Assembly (NCBI RefSeq): GCF_010450875.1
Contig: NZ_CP048422.1
Span: forward strand, 923,001 to 987,000
DNA length: 64,000 nt
Origin: Sphingomonas insulae
Lineage (GTDB): Bacteria > Pseudomonadota > Alphaproteobacteria > Sphingomonadales > Sphingomonadaceae
Reading direction: 5' to 3'
Position numbers and translations under genes: made by a program. The notes under the pieces are model-generated. The model ran no database searches, was not told the DNA's origin, and saw only the letters and a program-made list of their open reading frames with translations. Positions 32,256-39,661 of this stretch are shown one piece after another. How positions within the stretch are numbered: the stretch's first letter is position 1; each line of letters begins with the position of its first letter.

Positions 32256-33311
32256 TCAGGCGGCGCAAACCCGATCGCGGCCATCGGCCTTGGCGGTGTA
32301 CAGCAACTGGTCGGCGCGCCCGAATGCGGCCGCGATCGGCTCGTTCGGCTGGACTGCCGTGACGCCGATCGACAGCGTCACCTGGCCCAGCGGCTTGTCC
32401 GTCTCGCGCAGGCGGAACCGCTTGGCGGCGATGACGCTGCGCACGCCGTCCAGATGGGCGGCGGCATCGGCCAAAGCGATACCATGGAGCAATATCGCGA
32501 ACTCCTCGCCGCCATGGCGCACCACCAGATGCCCCGCGCATTCCTCCGCCAGCGTCCGGCCGACCGCGCTCAGCACGCGGTCGCCGATCTGGTGGCCATG
32601 GGCGTCGTTGATCCGCTTGAACCGGTCGATGTCGCACATCGCCAGGCAGAACGGACCATCGGGCTCGTGCCGCGTCGTGAACGCCTCGTCGAACGCGCGC
32701 CGATTGGGCAGGCCGGTCAGCGCGTCGCGGCGTGCGGTATCGTTGGCCTCCGCCAGCTTGGCGCGCAACGCATCCGCCTCGTGCGTCGCCTGCGCCAGCC
32801 GGACTTCGGCATCGCGGATGCGCGACAGCATCGATCCGGTGATGCGTGCGATCTCGTCCAGTCCCGCCGCGGTCTGCGATACCGGCGCCGTGCGTTCGAT
32901 CGCAGCGGCGCTCTGCGCCAGGTCGCGGCCGAATCCGCGCGTTTCGTCCTGCATCGCCCGCATCATGTCGGCAAAGCCGTCGACCTGCGCCTGCGTCTGC
33001 GCGACGAGTTCGGCGGCCTCGGCATCCGCCTGCTGTTCGGCGGCATGGTCGTCGCGGCGCGGCGGCGGCGCACTGCCGCCCATCACCACCCGGCCGCCCA
33101 GCGATTCGATGTCGGACCGGCTCAGCCGTACCCCGCCATCCGTCAACCGCGCCACCGCCCCGGCGAGCATGCCGTCCGGGTTGGCGATCACGTCATAGGC
33201 GAAATTGTAATGCGCGGGTTCGGGGCTGAGCGCATGGGCCGAGAGGAAGGCGCCGATCTGTGAAAACAGGTCGCCTTTCTCGTCCTTCCTCGCCGCGAAC
33301 GGTCCGCCCAT
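32256..33311 (-). CDS. Diguanylate cyclase (GGDEF domain)
   Basis: Makes c-di-GMP, a signal controlling motility and biofilm. The 351-residue soluble protein has a long N-terminal helical region with coiled-coil character (residues 90-200) and a C-terminal GGDEF domain: RRDALTGLPNRRAFDEA, CDIDRFKRINDAHGHQIGD, and the active-site loop RHGGEEF (GGEEF form). The catalytic Glu and metal-binding Asp (CDID) are present, so it should be active. I see no RxxD feedback site in the usual place but cannot be certain. It stands alone. Confidence 0.94.
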   Translation of the reverse strand: MGGPFAARKDEKGDLFSQIGAFLSAHALSPEPAHYNFAYDVIANPDGMLAGAVARLTDGGVRLSRSDIESLGGRVVMGGSAPPPRRDDHAAEQQADAEAAELVAQTQAQVDGFADMMRAMQDETRGFGRDLAQSAAAIERTAPVSQTAAGLDEIARITGSMLSRIRDAEVRLAQATHEADALRAKLAEANDTARRDALTGLPNRRAFDEAFTTRHEPDGPFCLAMCDIDRFKRINDAHGHQIGDRVLSAVGRTLAEECAGHLVVRHGGEEFAILLHGIALADAAAHLDGVRSVIAAKRFRLRETDKPLGQVTLSIGVTAVQPNEPIAAAFGRADQLLYTAKADGRDRVCAA

Positions 33312-33375
33312 ACCCCACCCTTCGATCTCCGCCGTGGTTCTACGGGCGATAGGTTATCGGACCGTTGCGCTTCGG

Positions 33376-33906
33376 TCAGGAATGGGGAAGCTTCTTTACC
33401 GCCGCCAGCGTCAGTGCGACATGCTGTGCCGGGTTCATGTCGTCATGCACATAGGCGACGCGGCCGTCGCGACCGATGACGTAGCTGGTGCGCTTGGTCA
33501 GCGACTTGCCCATTGCGCTGAGCGCGACGTCGTAGCCCTTGATGACGTTGGGGCCGGCGCTGGCGACGGCGAACTTGCCCGCGCACTTTTCCGCCGAGAA
33601 GCGCTGCAGCGTCGGCACGTCGTCCGCCGACATGCCGATCACCGTCGCGCCCGCCTTCTGGAAATCGGGGATCGCCTCGGCAAAGGCATGCGCCTCGGCG
33701 TTGCAGCCGCCGGTGAACGCCGCCGGGAAGAAGTACAGCACCACCGGCCCCTTTTTCAGCTGCTGCGCGAGGTCGATGTTCACCACCTTGCCCGCGACCG
33801 CGCCGCGCGTGGAGAAGGTCGGCGCCTTGGCCCCGACGGCGAGGCCGGCGGCGGCGGCAGGAGCGGCGACGACGGCGACGGCGGCAAGCAGGGGAAACAG
33901 GCGCAT
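33376..33906 (-). CDS. Periplasmic peroxiredoxin
   Basis: A 176-residue AhpC/TSA-like thiol peroxidase with a signal peptide (MRLFPLLAAVAVVAAPAAAA). Active-site motif is FFPAAFTGGCNAEAH: the PxxxTxxC pattern with the peroxidatic Cys in TGGC. GMSADDVPTLQRFSAEKC and SYVIGRDGRVAYVHDDM follow the fold. It would detoxify peroxides in the periplasm using an unknown reductant. Its start is 65 bases from the divergent hisN gene. Confidence 0.88.
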   Translation of the reverse strand: MRLFPLLAAVAVVAAPAAAAGLAVGAKAPTFSTRGAVAGKVVNIDLAQQLKKGPVVLYFFPAAFTGGCNAEAHAFAEAIPDFQKAGATVIGMSADDVPTLQRFSAEKCAGKFAVASAGPNVIKGYDVALSAMGKSLTKRTSYVIGRDGRVAYVHDDMNPAQHVALTLAAVKKLPHS

Positions 33907-33971
33907 GGAACGATCCTCTCGAAGTTACCGCACCCTAGCGTAGCGCGGCCGGGCGCGATAGGGCGCAGGCC

Positions 33972-34790
33972 ATGCCGATCACCGCCGCCGACATCCAGCT
34001 CGCCAGCCGCCTCGCCGATGCCGCCGGCGCCGCGATCCGCCCCTATTTCCGTGGCCAGCATGGCGTCGAGCTGAAGGACGACCATTCCCCCGTCACCCGC
34101 GCCGATCGCGAGGCGGAGGCGGCGATGCGCAAGCTGCTGGATGCCGAGGCGCCGGGCGACGGCGTGATCGGCGAGGAATATGGCGAGAAGCCCGGCGTGA
34201 CCGGGCGCACTTGGGTGCTCGACCCGATCGACGGCACGCGCAGCTTCACCGTCGGCCGCGCGATCTTCGGCACGCTGATCGCGCTGGTCGAGGATGGCTG
34301 GCCGCTGCTCGGCATCATCGACCAGCCGGTACAGCGCGAACGCTGGCTCGGCGTCGCCGGGCGCCCGACGACGTTCAATGGCAAGCCCGCCCGCACCCGC
34401 GCCTGCCCGGCGCTGGCGGGCGCGGTGCTGGCGACCACCAGTCCGCACCTGTTCGGCGAGGGCGACGTGCCGCATTACATGGCGCTGGTCGCCGCGGCAT
34501 CGGGCGGCCACGTACGGCAGGGGCCGGTCTATGGCGGCGACTGCTACAATTACGGCCTGCTGGCGAGCGGCCATCTCGACATCGTCGCCGAATCGGGTCT
34601 GCAACTCTACGATTTCGCCGCGCTCGTGCCGGTGGTCGAGGGCGCCGGCGGCCGCATGTGCGACTGGAACGGCGATCCGCTCACCGCCGACAGCGCCGGG
34701 CACGTGCTGGCGATCGGCGATCCGGCCCGCACCGACGACGTGCTGGAAGCGATCCGCGCGACGGCCGGCCACGGATCTCACGACCACTGA
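33972..34790 (+). CDS. hisN: Histidinol-phosphatase, inositol-phosphatase family
   Basis: Dephosphorylates histidinol phosphate in the alphaproteobacterial histidine pathway. The 272-residue protein shows the Mg2+/Li+-sensitive IMPase motifs: GEEYGE (metal ligand), WVLDPIDGTRSF (the DPIDGT core), and YGGDCYNYGLLASGHLDIVAE, LQLYDFAALVPVVEGAGG at the C-terminal end. Length is normal. IMPase, SuhB-like and FBPase-like substrates are alternatives within the family; HisN is favoured by the RSF after the DPIDGT motif and size, and is moderately certain. It is divergent from the peroxiredoxin gene. Confidence 0.85.
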   Translation: MPITAADIQLASRLADAAGAAIRPYFRGQHGVELKDDHSPVTRADREAEAAMRKLLDAEAPGDGVIGEEYGEKPGVTGRTWVLDPIDGTRSFTVGRAIFGTLIALVEDGWPLLGIIDQPVQRERWLGVAGRPTTFNGKPARTRACPALAGAVLATTSPHLFGEGDVPHYMALVAAASGGHVRQGPVYGGDCYNYGLLASGHLDIVAESGLQLYDFAALVPVVEGAGGRMCDWNGDPLTADSAGHVLAIGDPARTDDVLEAIRATAGHGSHDH

Positions 34791-34810
34791 TCGGCTGACC
34801 TGACCCACAT

Positions 34811-34913
34811 CGTCATCCCGGCGTACGCCGGGACCCATGGATGGGGCGTGACTGCTGGTGCGCGCGACGGCCTGTAACCGTAATCATGGGTCCCGGCGTG
34901 CGCCGGGATGACG
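34811..34913. repeat. REP-like inverted pair
   Basis: CGTCATCCCGGCGTACGCCG at 34811 with ACCCATGG following, and the inverse arm CATGGGTCCCGGCGTGCGCC to GATGACG at 34913, separated by about 45 bases. It sits between convergent hisN and AsmA genes, where it may also act as a bidirectional terminator. It belongs to the family with the GGGATGACG ends. Confidence 0.8.
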
Positions 34914-34948
34914 GACGGGGCGGGATGACGGATGGCAGGCCCGACCCT

Positions 34949-37153
34949 TCAAAAAATCCCCAGAAACTTCTTCCGCTGGTCCTTCTTCTCGCCGCCGGAC
35001 GCCTTGCCGCTTTCGTCCTTCGCCGTCGTCCCCTTGCCGACGTCGTCGCGCGCATTGCCCTTGGTGGTGCGCTGCGCCTTGGCGGTCGCGCCGGCCAGCA
35101 CCGGGCCGCACGCCGCCGATTTCGCATCGCCGACGTCGACGAACGCCAGGATTCCCGCCACCGGCGTCGCCACCAGTGCCAGCCCCAGTCCGGCGCCGGC
35201 GCGCCCCAGCAGCTGGTCGCTGATCACGTTCAGCTTCGGTCCGGCGAACACCCCGCCGACGCCGACCGGGGACTGGCCCGAGAACAGGCTGAACTTCTTG
35301 CCATCGGCGCGGAACGCCAGGTCGATCGCCTCGGTCCGGAAACTGAAGCCGCCGCGCCCGACTATGACGTTCTTGGTCGTGTCGATCAGGATCGGGTCCG
35401 CCGCCGCGACGCCGTTCCGCACGGTGAAACCGATCAGCCCGCAATTCACCTCGACCGGCTTCTTCAGCTTGTCCTCGAACATCTTCTGCACGAAGGTGCC
35501 GAGATCCAGCTCCGCCAGCTGGACGTTGCGCGTCCACAATTGGCCCTGCGGCATGACGAAGGCGATGCGTCCGGCCGCGGTGCTGAGCGAATCGTGGATC
35601 GAATCACCGCGTCCGTCCAGCTTGATGCGGCCCTTGATCGTCCCCGTCGTACCCGCCTCCGCCACGCCATAGCCGGCGAGCAGGCGCCCCATCGGTGTCG
35701 GCGCCAGCCGGATGTCGTAACTGACCGCGGTCGGCCGTTGTCGCGTGTCGAAGACCACGTCCGATGCGACATTGCCTCGCGCCATCGCGAAGCTGAGCGG
35801 CGACAGCGCCAGCCGTCCCCGGTCGAGGTTCAGCGTCATGTCGATATTGCTGATCGGCAGGTTGCGCGACCGCACGACGCCGATCGTCCATTTGAGGTCG
35901 GCATCGAATCGCCGCATCGTCTCGATCGGCAGTTCGGCGTCCGGCATGATCCGCTGCGGCGCGGCCCCGGTCGCGGCGGCTGCGGCGATAGCCCCCTTGG
36001 TCGCGACGATGTCCGGGTTATAGCCGATGAACGGTGCCGCATCGACGATGTCGAGGCTCCTGGTGGTCAGCACCGAATCGAGATGCAGCCGGTCGCCGTT
36101 GGTGATCGTCAGCTTGCCCGCGACATCGCTCTTGCCGACGGTGCCGCTCATCCGGGTGAAGACATAGTCCTGGCCCTGTTGCACCAGCTGCGCCTTCAGC
36201 CGGTAGCTGCGCGTGTTGGGGATGACCACGCCGATGATGCCGAGCAGTTCCGACAGGTTGCGCCCGCGCGCGCGGGTCTGCAACGGCACGCCCTCGATCC
36301 CCGCGATCGACGGCAGCGTGCCGGACACGTCGACGATATTGTGCGCGGCCCAGGCGCGCGCGACGAGCTGGTTGCGGCCGCGATTGACCGTCGCATCCGG
36401 CGACAGCAGTTGGGCGGTGACGCGGAACGGCGTGCCACGAATGGTACCGTCGCCGTCGACCCCCACCGCCTTGCCGATCCGTGCATCGGTCGAACGGATG
36501 TCCTCGACCCTCAGGTCGGCGAGCAGCTGCATGCGCGGATCGCGGTAGCGCACCGTCGTGCCGCGCACCGTCGCCACGTCGATACGCGGGAATTCCAGCG
36601 GCTTGCCGCCCTTCTTGTCGCTGAACGTCCAGGTGTTGGCGGTATGCGCCGCATTCCATTCCAGGTCGACCGCGCCATTCGCCAGGTCGAGCCAGTAGAG
36701 GCGCCGCTTGCCCCAGATCAGCGACAGCGGCGCGATCCGGGTGTCGATTCGTTCCGCCTGGAACAGGTACGGCTTCGTCGCCCATCCGGGATTGGTGATC
36801 GTCATCTTCTCCGCGAGGAACTTGATGCGGAACGGTGCGAAATACAGCTGGAAATCGCCGGCGACGGTGACCGGGCGATGCGTCTGCCCGCCGACGAATC
36901 GCTCGAACGGATGCTTCAGGAACCGCCCCTTGGTGATGTACAGCACCAGCCAGATCGCGACGATGAGCCCGACGAGGGCGAGCGCGATGTTGCGGGCGAT
37001 CCGCCAGCCGCAGCTGCGCCGCCGCTCCGTCGCCGCCGGGGCGGCTGGGGCCGCTGGGGCCGCCGGGGCGGCTGGGGTGGCGGGGGTATCCGTCGCGGGG
37101 GTGGCGGTGTCCATGACACCATCAAGCGCCCCGCGCTCGTTCCGGTTCCGCAT
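34949..37153 (-). CDS. AsmA family membrane protein
   Basis: A 734-residue inner-membrane protein with an AsmA-like periplasmic repeat domain. The N-terminus is Ala/Pro-rich with three PAA(PAAP) repeats (about residues 28-44), followed by a membrane segment (IALALVGLIVAIWLVLYI). The remainder contains RPVTVAGDFQLYFAPFRIKF, a beta-rich AsmA region, and AELDLGTFVQKMFEDKLK near the C-terminus. AsmA-like proteins take part in phospholipid transport to the outer membrane and in its integrity. Start may be the ATG 13 codons later (37114), since neither has a strong ribosome-binding site. Divergent from rpmI. Confidence 0.9.
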   Translation of the reverse strand: MRNRNERGALDGVMDTATPATDTPATPAAPAAPAAPAAPAATERRRSCGWRIARNIALALVGLIVAIWLVLYITKGRFLKHPFERFVGGQTHRPVTVAGDFQLYFAPFRIKFLAEKMTITNPGWATKPYLFQAERIDTRIAPLSLIWGKRRLYWLDLANGAVDLEWNAAHTANTWTFSDKKGGKPLEFPRIDVATVRGTTVRYRDPRMQLLADLRVEDIRSTDARIGKAVGVDGDGTIRGTPFRVTAQLLSPDATVNRGRNQLVARAWAAHNIVDVSGTLPSIAGIEGVPLQTRARGRNLSELLGIIGVVIPNTRSYRLKAQLVQQGQDYVFTRMSGTVGKSDVAGKLTITNGDRLHLDSVLTTRSLDIVDAAPFIGYNPDIVATKGAIAAAAATGAAPQRIMPDAELPIETMRRFDADLKWTIGVVRSRNLPISNIDMTLNLDRGRLALSPLSFAMARGNVASDVVFDTRQRPTAVSYDIRLAPTPMGRLLAGYGVAEAGTTGTIKGRIKLDGRGDSIHDSLSTAAGRIAFVMPQGQLWTRNVQLAELDLGTFVQKMFEDKLKKPVEVNCGLIGFTVRNGVAAADPILIDTTKNVIVGRGGFSFRTEAIDLAFRADGKKFSLFSGQSPVGVGGVFAGPKLNVISDQLLGRAGAGLGLALVATPVAGILAFVDVGDAKSAACGPVLAGATAKAQRTTKGNARDDVGKGTTAKDESGKASGGEKKDQRKKFLGIF

Positions 37154-37275
37154 CGGTTGCGTTTCCTGCGGGGCTTCGCTAAGGGCCGCGCTTCCCGAGC
37201 GAGGCGCTACAGGACTGCCCGGCCATCAAGGGCTGCCGCGGCTGTCCATGCCATGCTCATAGCGAAAGGACCAAA

Positions 37276-37479
37276 ATGCCCAAGCTCAAGACCAAGAGCG
37301 GCGTCAAGAAGCGCTTCAAGCTCACTGCCAGTGGGTTGCTGAAGCACGGCGTCGCCGGCAAGCGCCACCGCCTGATTAGCCACAACAGCAAGTACATTCG
37401 CCAGAACCGCGGCACCAAGGTGCTGTCGAAGGCCGACACCGCCACGGTGAAGGCCTGGGCGCCGTACGGCCTCAAGTAA
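37276..37479 (+). CDS. rpmI: Ribosomal protein bL35
   Basis: A 67-residue protein, Lys/Arg rich, starting PKLKTKSGVKKRFKLTASG, followed by KHGVAGKRHRL and RQNRGTKVLSKAD. It is a component of the 50S subunit. GCGAAAGGACCAAA precedes the ATG. The next gene rplT begins 12 bases after its stop with a GGATAACAGGAT site. The promoter must lie in the gap to AsmA, about 120 bases; I saw no strong consensus there. Confidence 0.97.
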   Translation: MPKLKTKSGVKKRFKLTASGLLKHGVAGKRHRLISHNSKYIRQNRGTKVLSKADTATVKAWAPYGLK

Positions 37480-37491
37480 GGATAACAGGAT

Positions 37492-37857
37492 ATGGCACGC
37501 GTCAAACGTGGTGTAACCACCCGCGCCAAGCACAAGAGGATTCTTGAGCAGGCCAAGGGCTATTACGGCCGCCGCAAGAACACCATCCGCATCGCCCGCC
37601 AGGCCGTCGAAAAGGCCGGCCAATATGCGTATCGCGACCGCAAGGTTAAGAAGCGGACCTTCCGTGGTCTGTGGATCCAGCGCATCAACGCCGGCGTCCG
37701 CGCCGAGGGCCTGACCTATTCGCAGTTCATGCACGGCCTGAAGCTCGCCGGCGTCCAGCTCGACCGCAAGGTCCTGGCCGACATCGCGATGCACGAAGGC
37801 GCGGCATTCAGCGCCATCATCGCCCAGGCGAAGGCGGCACTGCCCCAGGCCGCATAA
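37492..37857 (+). CDS. rplT: Ribosomal protein bL20
   Basis: A 121-residue 50S protein: [20 protein letters not shown] followed by [50 protein letters not shown]. Length and motifs are standard. In other bacteria L20 represses its own operon through a pseudoknot before rpmI; I could not find a clear equivalent here. It is followed by an intrinsic terminator, then a REP-like pair, then GIY-YIG, pheS and pheT. Confidence 0.98.
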   Translation: MARVKRGVTTRAKHKRILEQAKGYYGRRKNTIRIARQAVEKAGQYAYRDRKVKKRTFRGLWIQRINAGVRAEGLTYSQFMHGLKLAGVQLDRKVLADIAMHEGAAFSAIIAQAKAALPQAA

Positions 37858-37884
37858 GCGACCGGTGCAAGGTTTTTAGAAACG

Positions 37885-37917
37885 GGGCGTCGGTGGGAAA
37901 CCACCGGCGCCCTTTTT
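37885..37917 (+). terminator. Intrinsic terminator after rplT
   Basis: A 12-bp stem, GGGCGTCGGTGG / CCACCGGCGCCC with one mismatch-like G-U, a GAAA tetraloop and five T. It separates rpmI-rplT from pheST transcriptionally, at least in part. Confidence 0.9.
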
Positions 37918-37960
37918 CCGTAGCGGGGTTGGGTGGGTATATGCCCTCCACTCCACAACA

Positions 37961-38058
37961 ATCGTCATCCCCGCGCAGGCGGGGATCCAGACGCGCAACG
38001 TCGCCGACAATCCGCTACCTTCCCCCATATGGATCCCCGCCTGCGCGGGGATGACGAT
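37961..38058. repeat. Perfect 28-bp inverted REP-like pair beside the GIY-YIG gene
   Basis: Positions 37961-37988 (start ATCGTCATCCCCGCGCAGGC) and 38031-38058 are exact reverse complements over 28 bases, with a 42-base spacer. Each arm is a small palindrome, CCCCGCGCAGGCGGGG. The same core (GGATCCCCGCCTGCGCGGGG) occurs at 58834-58860. Exact conservation here, but decay elsewhere in the window, points to this pair being recent or under constraint. The GIY-YIG start codon is 15 bases from the right arm. Confidence 0.92.
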
Positions 38059-38072
38059 CATGAGGGAACAGC

Positions 38073-38396
38073 ATGGATCGTGAACCCTGCGTCTATATTC
38101 TCGCAAGCCGGCCACATGGCACGCTGTACGTCGGCGTCACGTCGAACTTGCCCGGTCGGCTGGTTCAGCATCGCGAAGGATTGATCCCGGGGTTCACCTC
38201 CCGCTACGGCGTTCACCGTCTGGTCTGGTACGACGTGGCGGACACGATGGAGGCTGTTATCGTCCGCGAGAAGCAGCTCAAGCGATGGAACCGCGACTGG
38301 AAGCTGCGGCTGATCGAAGAACGCAATCCCGCATGGGATGATCTGGCGATCGGCCTCGGGCTGCCGCCGGCACCAGTGAAAGAGAGCAACACGTGA
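38073..38396 (+). CDS. GIY-YIG nuclease-domain protein (UvrC/SLX1-like family)
   Basis: A 107-residue stand-alone GIY-YIG domain. The variant motif is VYILA... then [19 protein letters not shown] with the catalytic Arg and His positions visible, followed by [20 protein letters not shown] with the conserved Glu. Such small proteins are widespread; function is mostly unknown, and single-domain nucleases nick DNA. It is placed between the rplT terminator and pheS. Its stop overlaps pheS GTG by four bases, so it is translationally coupled to pheS. The adjacent perfect inverted repeats suggest a link, which is inference. Confidence 0.88.
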   Translation: MDREPCVYILASRPHGTLYVGVTSNLPGRLVQHREGLIPGFTSRYGVHRLVWYDVADTMEAVIVREKQLKRWNRDWKLRLIEERNPAWDDLAIGLGLPPAPVKESNT

Positions 38397-39523
38397 CTGA
38401 CGACCTCGATACCCTGCGCGACCACATGCTGACGGCGATCGATGCCGCGACCGGCCTCGACGCGCTGGAGGCGGTGCGGGTCGAGGCGCTGGGCAAGCAG
38501 GGCAGCGTCACGCAATTGCTCAAGACGCTCGGCAAGATGACACCGGACGAACGCCAGACCCAGGGCCCACGCATCAACGGCCTGCGCGAAGCCGTCGCCG
38601 GGGCGATCGCCACGCGCAAGGCGGCGCTGGAACGCGTCGCGCTCGACGCGCGCCTCGCCGGCGAGACGCTCGACATGACGCTGCCTGCCGACGGTGCGCC
38701 GACCGGCACGATCCATCCGGTCAGCCAGGTCATGGACGAACTCGCCGAGATCTTCGCCGATCTGGGCTTCGCCGTCGCGACGGGGCCGGAGATCGAGACC
38801 GACTGGCACAATTTCACCGCGCTCAACATTCCCGACACGCATCCGGCGCGGGCGATGCACGACACCTTCTATCTCCAGCAGGGCCTCGATGCGAAGGCGG
38901 CGGGAACCGCCGACGAACGCACCACCTTTTCCCTGCTGCGCACCCACACCTCGCCGGTGCAGATCCGCACGATGCTGGGCCAGCAACCGCCGATCCGCAT
39001 CATCGCGCCCGGCCGCACCTATCGCTCCGACAGCGATGCCACCCACACCCCGATGTTCCATCAGGTCGAGGGGCTGGTGATCGACAAGGGCATCACGCTC
39101 GGCCACCTGAAGTGGACGCTCGAAACGTTCCTGAAGGCGTTCTTCGAGCGGGACGACATCGTCCTGCGCCTGCGGCCCAGCTATTTCCCCTTCACCGAAC
39201 CCTCGGCGGAGGTCGACGTCGGCTACACGATGGAAAAGGGCAAGCGCGTCATCGGCGGCTCCCCGGAGGGCAAGGACTCCGGCTGGATGGAAGTGCTGGG
39301 CTCCGGCATGGTCCACCCAAAGGTGATCGCCGCCTGCGGTCTCGATCCCGACGAATGGCAGGGCTTCGCCTTCGGCTGCGGCATCGACCGGCTCGCCATG
39401 CTGAAATACGGCATGGACGACCTGCGCCCGTTCTTCGACGGCGATATCCGCTGGCTGAAGCATTACGGTTTCTCGACGCTCGACGTGCCGACCCTGTCCG
39501 GCGGCGTCGGCGCAGGTGCGTGA
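38393..39523 (+). CDS. pheS: Phenylalanyl-tRNA synthetase, alpha subunit
   Basis: Catalytic subunit of the alpha2-beta2 enzyme that charges tRNA-Phe. The 376-residue protein has an N-terminal coiled-coil-like region, then class II motifs: motif 2 around [23 protein letters not shown], the phenylalanine site in [27 protein letters not shown], and motif 3 [19 protein letters not shown] start at 38393 overlaps the GIY-YIG stop (GTGA), making coupling likely. A REP-like pair lies between it and pheT. Confidence 0.97.
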   Translation: MTDDLDTLRDHMLTAIDAATGLDALEAVRVEALGKQGSVTQLLKTLGKMTPDERQTQGPRINGLREAVAGAIATRKAALERVALDARLAGETLDMTLPADGAPTGTIHPVSQVMDELAEIFADLGFAVATGPEIETDWHNFTALNIPDTHPARAMHDTFYLQQGLDAKAAGTADERTTFSLLRTHTSPVQIRTMLGQQPPIRIIAPGRTYRSDSDATHTPMFHQVEGLVIDKGITLGHLKWTLETFLKAFFERDDIVLRLRPSYFPFTEPSAEVDVGYTMEKGKRVIGGSPEGKDSGWMEVLGSGMVHPKVIAACGLDPDEWQGFAFGCGIDRLAMLKYGMDDLRPFFDGDIRWLKHYGFSTLDVPTLSGGVGAGA

Positions 39524-39536
39524 CCGCGGTCCTGTC

Positions 39537-39645
39537 CGTCATCCCGGCGCGCCGGGAGCCATGGACAGGTCGAGCATGATGGCGGGTGCAGGCGGTCGAC
39601 AGCGGCCGCCCGCACCCACGGGTCCCGGCGTCAACCGGGATGACG
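39537..39645. repeat. REP-like inverted pair between pheS and pheT
   Basis: CGTCATCCCGGCGCGCCGGG at 39537 plus AGCCATGG, and the inverse CACGGGTCCCGGCGTCAACC to GATGACG at 39645, with decayed arms. The gap of 138 bases is otherwise empty except for the pheT ribosome-binding region. It is the second such element within this one operon. Confidence 0.75.
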
Positions 39646-39661
39646 AAGGTTTGGAATCGCT

